A stretch of 64,000 nt of DNA. It comes from Cellvibrio mixtus subsp. mixtus J3-8 (GTDB lineage Bacteria; Pseudomonadota; Gammaproteobacteria; Pseudomonadales; Cellvibrionaceae). The translations under genes and the position numbers were made by a program. The DNA is taken from positions 1-64,000 of the forward strand of contig NZ_ALBT01000067.1 of NCBI RefSeq assembly GCF_000766945.1, given 5' to 3'. Positions 8,098-17,375 of the stretch are shown here, in pieces (position 1 is the first letter of the stretch; each line of letters starts with the position of its first letter). The notes below the pieces were generated by a model. The model did no database searches and was not told where the DNA came from. It worked only from the letters and a program-made list of their open reading frames with translations.

Positions 8098-8817
8098 TTA
8101 TTTTCCCGCTGCAATTGAATCCTCAATAAAATTCAACGCTTCATCGATCAAGGCGAGCATCGCCTGGCGTGCGCGTTCGGGGTTGCGGTTTTTAATGGCA
8201 TTGAATACTTTTGAGTGATCCTCTACCACACCTTCGTGATTGCCTTTGATAGGATTGGTGTGGCTGATACTTACGCGCAGTGCAGTGGAAATAAAATCGC
8301 GCAGGCGAATATAGAAACGGTTGTTGCTCGCGTACAGAATACTAACGTGGAAGGCGATATCTGCTTCCAGGTCTTCCTTGCTATTGCCTTCCGCTTTGCG
8401 CATGCCTTCAAGTGCGTTTTCAATCGCCTCCAGTTTGGACTGGTCGGCATAGCGTGCGGCGAGTGCGGCGGCTTCAGGTTCAATCGCGATGCGCACTTGC
8501 AAAAATTCTTTCAACACATGCAATGATGGTTTGCTTTCCAGAACCCAGCGCAATAAATCCGGATCAAAAATATTCCATTGATCTTCCGGTTGGATGCGGA
8601 TGCCCTGGCGGGGTTTGCTGGTAATCAGGCCTTTGGCCGATAACATTTTTACAGCTTCGCGGACGGCGCTGCGGCTTACGCCGAATTTATCGCACAGTTC
8701 TGCTTCTGTAGGCAGGCTGTCATCAATGAATTCACCACAGATAATAGTGCGTCCCAGTTCCTGTACCATGCGTTGTGAAAGATTGAAGTTGCGATCGAGG
8801 ATTGCCATCGTTGTCAT
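8098..8817 (-). CDS. GntR-family (FadR/FCD-type) transcriptional regulator
   Basis: A 239-residue protein of normal length. The N-terminal winged helix-turn-helix (about 8-75) has the GntR signature: LPTEAELCDKFGVSRSAVREA followed by LSAKGLITSKPRQGIRI is visible as consecutive elements. The C-terminal all-helical FCD ligand domain (about 90-232) contains the DIAFH and DHSKVFNAI motifs that carry metal-binding Asp and His in the family. Such regulators usually sense sugar acids or other carboxylates. It is convergent with the arabinan genes and lies downstream of the c-di-GMP gene on the same strand; what it controls cannot be read from sequence. ATG 8817 is used; ATG 8808 is an alternative. 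Confidence 0.85.
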   Translation of the reverse strand: MTTMAILDRNFNLSQRMVQELGRTIICGEFIDDSLPTEAELCDKFGVSRSAVREAVKMLSAKGLITSKPRQGIRIQPEDQWNIFDPDLLRWVLESKPSLHVLKEFLQVRIAIEPEAAALAARYADQSKLEAIENALEGMRKAEGNSKEDLEADIAFHVSILYASNNRFYIRLRDFISTALRVSISHTNPIKGNHEGVVEDHSKVFNAIKNRNPERARQAMLALIDEALNFIEDSIAAGK

Positions 8818-8914
8818 TGCTCTAGGAGACCGAATTTATGGCAGCAGATTAACGATTTATTGTTAATAATACAATCTGAGAATTGAACGGAAATTGTCCG
8901 TTCTACGTGCGCTT

Positions 8915-11725
8915 TTAAACCAGTCGATGCAACTTTGTCCAGGCGGGAGCGGGCTTCCAGGTTGCGGCCCAATCGGGTAAATCAGCCGCAGGCATCGGTC
9001 GCGCAATACCATAACCCTGCGCCAGTTCGCAGCCAAGGGGAATTAATAATTCGCCGTGGGCAATAGTTTCAACGCCTTCTGCAATGACCTGGCGATGAAA
9101 TGCATTCGCTAAACCGATTACACCTTTGACAATAGCAAGGTCATCGGCGTCTTCCAGCATATCGCGTATAAACGTTTGGTCGATTTTTAATAATTCGGCG
9201 GGTAAACGTTTTAAATAGGTAAGTGATGAGTAACCTGTACCGAAATCATCAACTGCGAAACTGACTCCCAGGTTGCGACAGCGTCGCATAATATCAGCGA
9301 CTTCAGCGATATCTTCCAGCGCGCTGGTTTCTACTATTTCAAGTTGCAAATAGGCCGGTGGCACTTGCGGGTGCGCCGCTAATTGTTCTGCGAGTTGTGT
9401 TACAAATTCACTGCGCTGCAATTGCAGCGCACCAATATTCACGCTGACCGGAATTAAAACGCCAAGCGTTTGCCAATACGCAATTTGTGTTAATGCCTCA
9501 TTGATAACCCAATCGCCCAATTCAATGCTGAGCGGATGATCTTCAATGACGGGTAAAAATAATGCCGGTGATAATAACCCCCGTTCCGGATGTTGCCAGC
9601 GCACCAATGCCTCCGCGCCGATAATTGCACCGGTGCGCATATTGACCTTGGGTTGGTAATACAACACAAATTCTTTTTGGTCCAGCGCAATGCGAATATG
9701 CTCGATTGTTTCTCGCTGGGTTTTCACCGCGATATCTTTTGCTACATCAAACAAATGATAACAATTCTTGCCTGCTTGTTTGGCGATGTACATGGCTTGG
9801 TCCGCATGTCGCAAGAGCTGATCGGCATCAACCGGGTCTTGTGGATAACGCGTTGCGCCAATGCTGGCAGATACACGCAATAAATGCTGGTTCAAGGTAA
9901 CGGGTTCGGCGGCCACATTTAACAAGCGCAGGAGTACAGCTTCGTAATCATCGGGTTGTTCAAGGTCAACCATCACTACAATAAATTCATCGCCGCCAAT
10001 GCGCGCGAGCGTATCGCCTTCACGCAACACTTCTTTTAACCGGTGTGAAATATTTACTAATAATTGATCGCCAATATCGTGGCCATGTTGATCATTGACC
10101 GCTTTAAAGCCATCGAGGTCCAAATAGAGCACCGCCAATGAATGGCCGCTGCGATGGCTGCGTGCCATGGCTTGTTTCAGGCGATCTGCCAATAAAACAC
10201 GGTTAGGTAAACCGGTGAGTGCATCGTAATGCGCAATATATTCCAGCTGGCGCTGGTGTTCTTTGAGCGGGGTAATATCGGTAAATAAATTAACGTAATT
10301 TTGGGTGACCCCGTGAATATCCTGTACCGCACTGATCGTCATCATCGCAGCATAAAGCTCGCCATTTTTACGGCGGTTCCAGATTTCACCATACCAATTG
10401 CCATTTTCCAGCAGGCTGTGCCACAGCGATGAAAAAAAATCCTGATCGTGCAACCCCGATTGTAACAAGCGCGGATTTTTCCCCAGCACTTCTTCGCGAC
10501 TGTAGCCGGTAATGTCTGCAAATACCTGGTTGGCTTCAATGATATTGCCTTGAGTGTCAGTAATTAAAATCCCTTCGCGCGCGTGGGTAAAAACACTTGC
10601 CGCCATTTGCAGGCGCGATTCGGCATTGCTTTGTTCAATGGCGAGCGATGTTAAACGCGCTTCGCTTTCAATTAAATTAATTTCGTAATCATCGGGATTG
10701 CGTGCTTCCTTGATATATAACGCAAAGGTACCCAATACCTGGCCCTGCGCAGAAAAAACCGGTTGTGACCAGCATGCATGAATACCGGCTTCGCGTGCGA
10801 GATCACTAAACGCCATAGTCCAGGGATGGCTGTGTACATCGGGAATGATGACACGGTGGCGAAAAAATGCAGCGCTGCCACACACGCCCATGCCTGCACC
10901 TACTGGCAAACAATCAATCGCATTGAGAAAAAAATCCGGCAAACTGTGTGCAGCACCACTGTGTAAATGTTGGCCGTCGCTGTCGATCAACATAATACTG
11001 CACATACAATCGGGTAATAATTTTTCAACATCGCTGGCGATGGTGCGCAGGATTTCCGGTAGCGTTACTTTGGCGATGAGCATTTCCAGGATGCGGTTGT
11101 GATGCTGATGGCGCCGCTCGGCTTGTTTGCGCTCGGTAATATCCTGGTAGATACCGGTAAGACGTACCAATTTGCCATTTTCGAAATGCGATGTGCAGGT
11201 GGTGCGCACATCAATTTTTCGACCTTTAAAGGTATATTTTTCCAATTCGATATCAAACACTTCACCGGTTTCGATTGCGCGGCCTATTGCCGTTGCAATG
11301 CGCTCACGTGAGCCCGGCAGGTATGAGGAAAATTCTTCATCCAGTGTGGGGGTATATTCTTGCGGCGTAGTGTCATGGATGCGAAAGGTTTCTGCTGTCC
11401 AATAGATGGTGCGTGTAGGCACATACATTTCCACGCCGCCGACTTTGGCAATACTTTGCGATGCTTCCAGGATGCGCGCGCTGGTGCGCAGGTCGTCCAG
11501 TTGTTTGCGTTCCAGGCTGATGAGGTCTGCCAGTTTTTTTTCCAGGGCTTGCAATTCATTGCGCTGGATTTCAATAGCCAATTTATAAATTTGTAATTCG
11601 CGTTCCTGCAATTGTTGCGGCGTTGCGTCTGCGAGTGTTTTTGCCGCGCGCGGTAATCGCTGCTGCCATTCGGCCAGCGCGCGCGCATAGAGATCAGTTT
11701 GGTCAAGTGAGGGTTCAGCAGTCAT
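8915..11725 (-). CDS. PAS-GAF-PAS-GGDEF-EAL cyclic di-GMP signalling protein
   Basis: A 936-residue protein without a membrane segment. Domains in order: coiled N-terminus (about 40-90), PAS (about 95-200), GAF (about 215-370), PAS (about 375-490), GGDEF (about 500-660) and EAL (about 675-925). GGDEF is intact at 577-581 and is preceded by an RxxD inhibitory site (REGD, five residues upstream), so it can make c-di-GMP with product feedback. EAL is intact at 705-707, with the other catalytic motifs SVNIGALQL, EIVETS, DDFGTGYSS and IAEGVET, so phosphodiesterase activity is also expected. Net activity probably depends on signals at PAS/GAF. A hybrid sensor of this type commonly tunes adhesion or motility. 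Confidence 0.9.
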   Translation of the reverse strand: MTAEPSLDQTDLYARALAEWQQRLPRAAKTLADATPQQLQERELQIYKLAIEIQRNELQALEKKLADLISLERKQLDDLRTSARILEASQSIAKVGGVEMYVPTRTIYWTAETFRIHDTTPQEYTPTLDEEFSSYLPGSRERIATAIGRAIETGEVFDIELEKYTFKGRKIDVRTTCTSHFENGKLVRLTGIYQDITERKQAERRHQHHNRILEMLIAKVTLPEILRTIASDVEKLLPDCMCSIMLIDSDGQHLHSGAAHSLPDFFLNAIDCLPVGAGMGVCGSAAFFRHRVIIPDVHSHPWTMAFSDLAREAGIHACWSQPVFSAQGQVLGTFALYIKEARNPDDYEINLIESEARLTSLAIEQSNAESRLQMAASVFTHAREGILITDTQGNIIEANQVFADITGYSREEVLGKNPRLLQSGLHDQDFFSSLWHSLLENGNWYGEIWNRRKNGELYAAMMTISAVQDIHGVTQNYVNLFTDITPLKEHQRQLEYIAHYDALTGLPNRVLLADRLKQAMARSHRSGHSLAVLYLDLDGFKAVNDQHGHDIGDQLLVNISHRLKEVLREGDTLARIGGDEFIVVMVDLEQPDDYEAVLLRLLNVAAEPVTLNQHLLRVSASIGATRYPQDPVDADQLLRHADQAMYIAKQAGKNCYHLFDVAKDIAVKTQRETIEHIRIALDQKEFVLYYQPKVNMRTGAIIGAEALVRWQHPERGLLSPALFLPVIEDHPLSIELGDWVINEALTQIAYWQTLGVLIPVSVNIGALQLQRSEFVTQLAEQLAAHPQVPPAYLQLEIVETSALEDIAEVADIMRRCRNLGVSFAVDDFGTGYSSLTYLKRLPAELLKIDQTFIRDMLEDADDLAIVKGVIGLANAFHRQVIAEGVETIAHGELLIPLGCELAQGYGIARPMPAADLPDWAATWKPAPAWTKLHRLV

Positions 11726-12098
11726 CGGGGTTATTAATCCTTCGGCTAAAACTCCCTGGGGCAGAATGCCTTGAGGTGTTGAGGTCGCTGATAAAATATA
11801 GCAGTGGCATTAAAGCGTGTCGAAGCGGGACATTATTATTTTAATTACTGCTGTTTTTAATAGAACCAAAGGGTTGGGGGGCGAAATAATTAGGCAGAAA
11901 AAGCTATGATGGAAAACGTTCAGGATAAAAATGCGTGGAAAATTTATTGTAACCGTTTGTCGCGAAGGGGCTGTCGCCTATATCTTTGTCGCCTGTATCG
12001 TTATGTTCTATGGCAGTGCATTGGTTTTTGCTGGCGCATCAAGATGCAAATGGAAATTTTTGCACCCTGATGCGGTTGTTCAATCACGAGTGATTGAG
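11726..12098. other. Intergenic region
   Basis: About 370 bases between two minus-strand genes. A plus-strand ORF starting at 11931 runs on antisense through the GH2 gene and is judged a shadow. A short 53-codon plus-strand ORF starting at 11908 has no recognisable product. No terminator with a T tract or other RNA signal is convincing. Confidence 0.4.
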
Positions 12099-13963
12099 TT
12101 AATGGGGATTAGCCCCTGCTTTTTTATCGTAGAAATTTTTCAGGACATAAAACGCTTTTTTCTTTTGCCCGGTGTTGGAATAAATTCCCTTGCGGTTGAA
12201 TTCGTCCTGAATGCCGGGCAGGTGGCGGCGTGGAGAACGGAAATCGGTGAGGATCCATGGCGAAGTACCCACAAAGCCATCAATGCCATCAAGCATTTTC
12301 AATGTTTTGATATACAGGTTTTCCTGAAATTCCTCAGTGAAAATTTTATCCACATCGCCATGATTGCCCGCGCGTGCATCGCCACCAAATTCGCTGATAA
12401 ATACTGGCTTGTTGTAATTGATTTCCCAGGTGATGCGATCAATTTTTTCCGGTGTGCCATCATACCAGCCGATATATTGGTTGAAGCTCACCATATCCAG
12501 GTGTTCGGCTAATGGATCTTCTACTACCGCGATGTTCCCGTTGTCTGCGCGATAATGTTTTTCCAGCGCAGCACTTAGCAGTCGGGTGTTATCAAGGCTG
12601 CGCGCTTTAGCGGCAAGGCGCGTGAGAAATTGATTGCGCGCATCGGATACCGGCGTTTCATTGGCCAGCGACCAGATGATGACAGCGGCCCGGTTTTTAT
12701 CGCGTTCAATCATTGCGGTTAATTGTGCTTCAGCATTTTGGTAAGTGCTTTCGTTGTTCCAGTTGATAGTCCAGTACACCGGGATTTCCGACCAGACCAA
12801 CAACCCTGTTTTTTCTGCGAGGCGCACCATATCTTCATTGTGGGGATAATGGGCAAGGCGTACGAAATTCGCGTTTAATCCTTTCGCCCATTGTAATAAT
12901 TGCTGCGCTTCCGCCGCATTTTTTACCCTGCCACCACCTTGTGCGGAGTACTCTTCATGCACAGAAACACCGCGCAGGAAAATGGGTTTGCCATTTAATA
13001 ATAGTTGTTTGCCTTGTGTACTGATACTGCGCAGGCCTATTGAATCGCCAAGTTTGTCTGCGCCGGAGGAGATTTGTACTGCATACAATTTTGGATTTTC
13101 CGGTGACCAGAGTTGGGCTGTGCCAACGTTGAATGAAAAGGTCGCTTTGCCGTGTTTATCGGCTGTTAACGTGTACTGGACATTTAACTCCGGCACTTTG
13201 AGCGAAATTTTTTCGCCACCTTTTGCTCCGTCCAATAACACAAATCCGGAAACAGTTTTTTCGGCCAGGGATGTAAGTGCGATTTTATAATCGCGAATAA
13301 ACGTTTTAGGTACGGTGATCAACGTTACATCGCGGGTATGCCACCGTAGTTCCACCAATCGGTATTTAATGTTGGTACGGCATCGGCGTGACGTTTGTTA
13401 TCTACCTTGACTACCAGCGAATTATTTTTTGCTTTTAAGTGATCGGTGATTTCATAGTGGAAGGGGGTAAATCCGCCCAGGTGTACACCAAGTTTTTTGC
13501 CATTCAGATAAACATCTGCACGGTAATTTACTGCACCAAAATATAAAAATGTTCGATCAGATTTTTTTGTAGCGGGGGCGTCAAAGGTTTTGCGATACCA
13601 GACGGTGCCTTCGTAGTAATAAAGCTTATCGGTTTGGGTGTTCCAATCGCCAGGTACTTGCAGGCTGGTTGATTTATCAAAATCATATTCCAGTAAATCA
13701 CCCGGGTGCTTTTGTTTTGAATCGGTGAAGTATGCGTTTTGCGATGGGGTGGACTGTTGGTCAAACGGTTCGTAGCGATAGTTGTAATAACCGTTTTCGT
13801 AAGGATCGACAATGATTTTCCATTCACCATTAAGGGATGTTGCTGCGCGAGTGTAGGCGTGTAAGGGTAATTCAGTTGTGATGGTGCTGGATGTTTGTAC
13901 GGCAAATGCAAATTGCGCCAGGCAGGCGCAAGCCCAAAGGGCGCCGGATAAAAATCGTTTCAT
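12099..13963 (-). pseudogene. GH2 glycoside hydrolase (beta-glucuronidase/beta-galactosidase type) interrupted by a single-base frameshift
   Basis: Two adjoining frames encode one GH2 protein. The N-terminal part starts at ATG 13963 (signal peptide ending QFAFA) and holds the jelly-roll domain (LNGEWKI, VPGDWN, GTVWYRKTF, YLNGKKLG, TDWWNYGGI). It then hits TAA at 13325-13327. The rest continues in another frame from about 13340 with TRDVTLI: the immunoglobulin-like domain and the TIM barrel. Adding one base in the codon after GGC (near 13340) restores the conserved family sequence GGITRDV, so one base is missing. Both catalytic Glu survive: acid/base in LANETP (codon 12657-12659) and nucleophile in ISEFGG (codon 12390-12392). 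It may be a recent mutation or a sequencing error; if the latter, it encodes a working periplasmic or secreted GH2 enzyme of about 620 residues. Confidence 0.85.
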
Positions 13964-14162
13964 AATTTTTCTCTGTTGACTGATGGTCTTATGGTTTATG
14001 TCGTTCGCTTGTCTGGGCAAGCTGTGGGTCAGGATCAGTAGAAAAAAATGCGTCGCGGAATAATATTGTTAGGCAGTATGTTTGTGTGCGATGCGCCCCG
14101 GATTCTAGTCTGGTTTGCGGCAGGAATTTAAGCGGGGTGGGGTAAAAAATTGTTAATCGTGA

Positions 14163-14197
14163 GAGTCCGTATCCTGTCGAGGGACGAATACGGACTC
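14163..14197 (-). terminator. Hairpin behind the RND operon (possible terminator)
   Basis: A 10-bp perfect inverted repeat, GAGTCCGTAT (14163-14172) and ATACGGACTC (14188-14197), with a 15-base loop. It lies just after the stop of the last RND gene. No T tract follows directly on the minus strand (the first long T run is about 15 bases further), so intrinsic termination is uncertain; it could instead protect the 3' end. Confidence 0.5.
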
Positions 14198-14206
14198 CGG
14201 CAGCGA

Positions 14207-17200
14207 CTAATGCGCAGTGACGTGAGTGAGATTTTTTTTGCGTAATCCCCAGTTGCGCAATTTTTCCATATACAAATACACCACCGGTGTGGTGAACAGC
14301 GTGAGCAATTGGCTGACCGCCAGGCCACCGATAATGGTGATACCGAGCGGGGTGCGTAATTCCGAGCCTTCGTTGAAGCCGAGGATTAATGGCACTGCGC
14401 CAAATAGGCCGGCGAGGTTGGTCATGAGGATAGGGCGGAAGCGAATTAATGCAGCCTGGTAGATTGAGTCGCGCGATGACAGGCCTTCGTTGCGTTCGAG
14501 TTCCAGGGCGAAGTCGATCATCAGGATCGCGTTTTTCATCACGATACCAATTAACAAAAACAGGCCGAGCATGGCGATCAAACTGAATGGTGTGTTGGTA
14601 AGCCAGAGCGCCAGCAATGCCCCGATTCCCGCTGAGGGAAGGGTGGAGAGAATCGTGAGCGGGTGGATAGTGCTCTCGTACAAAATCCCCAGGATTAAAT
14701 ACACGGCGAGCAGCACACACAGAATCAGGATCGCCGGATCTTGCGCCATGCCCGGTGTGCTTGGGCCCCAACCGGGACGCGTGCTGCCGGCGGGAGCGAG
14801 GTAAACCTCCTTGGGCATCATGATCTCCGCCACCTTGGCTTCAATCGCTATACGCGCTTGTTCTTCGGTGACACCTTCGGCAAGGCCGTAGCCAATGCTT
14901 TCCGATACGAACTGGTTACTATGGCGCACTCGGTCTTCTGCCAAACCGTAGTCAAAACTGGAGAAGGTAGACAGTGGAACGCGGTTGCCATCGCGGGTGA
15001 TGACTTGTAGCTGGTTGAGTATTTCCGGGGTTGCTGTGTAACCAGGTTCCAGCTCCATTACCACACGATATTGGTTCATCTCCTCGTACATGGTGGATAC
15101 TTGCCGTTGCGAGAAGGAATTATTGAGCAGGCTGGCGATGGTGGTCATATCCACGCCCAAACGTTGCGCGGCTTCACGGTCGATGGTGAGGTTAATTTGC
15201 TGGGTACCTTCTTCCTTTACACCATCCACTTCAACCAGCTCCGGCATTTTTTCCATGGCTGTGGTGAGCGCGGCAGCCCATTTGTAGAGCTGGCGGATAT
15301 CGTCGGAGAGCATCATAACTTCATGTTGGCTGCGGCTAAACGGAGAGCTCAGGCGAATGTCCTGGTCCGGACCTACCATCAACATGGCACCGGGAATACT
15401 GGGCAGTTCACGGCGGATGCGATCAGTCACTTCCATCACTGAAACCCCGCGCTCGGCCATGGGTTTGAGGCTGATACGCATCCACGCATTGCTTACGCCG
15501 TTGCCGCCACCGCTTGCACCGAAAACATCCTCGATAGCGGGATCATTGAGCAGTACGCGGCGGAATTCCTGGATCTTCGGCTGCATCAACTGAAAGGAAA
15601 AGCCATCATCGCCACGGATAAAACCGGTCATCTGGCCGGTGTCCTGTTCCGGCAGCATGGTCTTGGGAATGGCGATGTACAGGTAAATATTCACCCCGAT
15701 CACCGCCGCGAGAATCAGCATTACGATCCGGCTATGGCGCAATGCCCAATCCAGTGCCACGGCGTAGCCTTTTTTCAGGTCATCGAAAACACCCGGTTTC
15801 TCTTCTTTCCTGGATTCTGCTTTTAACAATTGGCCGCACAGGGCAGGAGTCAGGCTCAGGGAAACCAAGAGCGAAATAATCATGGCCGCTGCGAGGGTGA
15901 TGGAGAATTCGCGGAAGAGTTTTTCCACTACCCCGCCCATCAGCAAGATGGAAACAAACACCACTACCAATGTGACGTTCATCGCCAGCAAGGTAAATCC
16001 AACCTCACGGGCGCCCTGAATGGCGGCCTCAAAGGGCGGCGTGCCCCTTTCGATATGGCGTTTAATGTTTTCCAGGACCACGATGGCGTCGTCCACAACC
16101 AGGCCGGCCGCGACGATCAGCGCCATCAACGACAGGTTATTGAGCGAAAAGCCCCACAGATACATCACCGAAAATGCGCCGATGATCGCCACAGGAACGG
16201 CCAGGCTCGGGATCAGCGCGCTGTGGGCGCTGCGTAAAAATATGAAGACCACGCCTACAACCAGCAATACCGAAACGGCGAGCGTGATTTGCGCTTCGCT
16301 CAGGGTGGCGCGGATGCCGGGAGAGCGATCCATCACCACTTTCAATTGGGTATCGCCAGGCATTAACTCGCGCAGTAGTGGTAACTGGGCGTTGATGGCA
16401 TCAATTGTTTCAACGATATTGGCGCCAGTCTGGCGGCTTACGGTAAGGGTTACGGCCGAGCTTTGGTTGTGGAAACCATCGGCATAGCGGTTTTCCACGG
16501 AATCGCTCACGGTAGCGACATCGCGCAACCGCACCGGCCCTGAATCGCCATAACGAATCACCAGATTCTGGTAATCCGCGGCGGAGCGCAGGGTTTCACT
16601 GGTGTAAACCTGCCAGCGGGAATCGTTTTCCTCCAGCACACCCATGGGGCGTTGTACATTGGCATTGCTGATGGCGTTGCGCACTTCGTCCAGCGCTATG
16701 CCGTAGCTGGCAAGGGCGTTGGGGTTGAGCTGGATGCGCACCGCTGGTAGCGACGCGCCGTCAATACCCACCTGACCCACGCCTTTAATTTGCGAAAGCT
16801 GCTGCGCGAGGATAGTGGAGGCGGCATCGTAGAGTGTACTGGGCGACAGGTTGGGTGAGCTCAACGCCAACGCCATAATCGGCGCTTGTGACGGGCTGAT
16901 TTTGCGATAGCTTGGATTGCCGGGCATTCCCGCTGGTAACTGGCCGCGGGCGGCATTCAGTGCAGCTTGCACATCGCGCGCGGCAGAATCCAGATCGCGG
17001 TCGAGGGTAAATTCGACCCAGATAAATGTTGAGCCCTGGGTAGAGTTGGAGTTGATCGCCGTTACCCCGGGAATGCTGCCGAGGGCGCGCTCCAATGGCG
17101 TCGCCACCGTCGCCGCCATACTTTCCGGGCTGGCGCCAGGCAGGCCGGCGAAAATTTGAACTGCGGGAAAATCTACCTGTGGCAAAGGCGCCACGGGCAA

Positions 17201-17293
17201 CATACGCCAGGACAAAAGCCCAAGCAGCACAATCCCGATTGCCACCAAACAGGAAGCAACGGGCCTTTTAATAAACGGTTCTGCGATTGTCAT
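14207..17293 (-). CDS. mdtC: RND multidrug efflux pump inner-membrane subunit (MdtC-like)
   Basis: About 1028 residues, normal for hydrophobe/amphiphile RND pumps. The start is taken as ATG 17293 (MTIAEPFIKRPVAS, the usual RND beginning). The longer frame from 17329 reads through the REP repeat and is unlikely. Two large periplasmic loops and 12 membrane segments are visible; TM4 holds the proton-relay Asp pair in LVVDDAIVVLENI. Closest in character to MdtC of E. coli, where MdtB and MdtC form a mixed trimer with MdtA and TolC. It is last of three genes (adaptor, pump, pump) on the minus strand; no outer-membrane channel gene is present here. Confidence 0.85.
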   Translation of the reverse strand: MTIAEPFIKRPVASCLVAIGIVLLGLLSWRMLPVAPLPQVDFPAVQIFAGLPGASPESMAATVATPLERALGSIPGVTAINSNSTQGSTFIWVEFTLDRDLDSAARDVQAALNAARGQLPAGMPGNPSYRKISPSQAPIMALALSSPNLSPSTLYDAASTILAQQLSQIKGVGQVGIDGASLPAVRIQLNPNALASYGIALDEVRNAISNANVQRPMGVLEENDSRWQVYTSETLRSAADYQNLVIRYGDSGPVRLRDVATVSDSVENRYADGFHNQSSAVTLTVSRQTGANIVETIDAINAQLPLLRELMPGDTQLKVVMDRSPGIRATLSEAQITLAVSVLLVVGVVFIFLRSAHSALIPSLAVPVAIIGAFSVMYLWGFSLNNLSLMALIVAAGLVVDDAIVVLENIKRHIERGTPPFEAAIQGAREVGFTLLAMNVTLVVVFVSILLMGGVVEKLFREFSITLAAAMIISLLVSLSLTPALCGQLLKAESRKEEKPGVFDDLKKGYAVALDWALRHSRIVMLILAAVIGVNIYLYIAIPKTMLPEQDTGQMTGFIRGDDGFSFQLMQPKIQEFRRVLLNDPAIEDVFGASGGGNGVSNAWMRISLKPMAERGVSVMEVTDRIRRELPSIPGAMLMVGPDQDIRLSSPFSRSQHEVMMLSDDIRQLYKWAAALTTAMEKMPELVEVDGVKEEGTQQINLTIDREAAQRLGVDMTTIASLLNNSFSQRQVSTMYEEMNQYRVVMELEPGYTATPEILNQLQVITRDGNRVPLSTFSSFDYGLAEDRVRHSNQFVSESIGYGLAEGVTEEQARIAIEAKVAEIMMPKEVYLAPAGSTRPGWGPSTPGMAQDPAILILCVLLAVYLILGILYESTIHPLTILSTLPSAGIGALLALWLTNTPFSLIAMLGLFLLIGIVMKNAILMIDFALELERNEGLSSRDSIYQAALIRFRPILMTNLAGLFGAVPLILGFNEGSELRTPLGITIIGGLAVSQLLTLFTTPVVYLYMEKLRNWGLRKKNLTHVTAH

Positions 17294-17303
17294 GAGATTG
17301 TCC

Positions 17304-17375
17304 GTAGGTTGGGCAGCCATGCCCGACAAGTGTGTTTTCAGGCATGGTTATGTTGGGCATGGCTGCCCAACCTAC
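17304..17375. repeat. Inverted REP pair of a second subfamily (BIME-like)
   Basis: The left unit, GTAG at 17304 then GTTGGGCAGCCATGCCCGAC (to 17327), faces an inverted unit at 17352-17375 that ends GCCCAACCTAC. The hairpin arms are GGGC/GCCC, unlike the GGT/ACC arms of the other copies. The GTAG of the right unit, read on the minus strand, supplies the TAG stop codon (17372-17374) of the mdtB-like gene. Confidence 0.85.

Noticed and set aside
11931-12512. Plus-strand 193-codon ORF
   Set aside because: Most of it is antisense to the GH2 gene, composition has no family pattern, and no ribosome site is seen.
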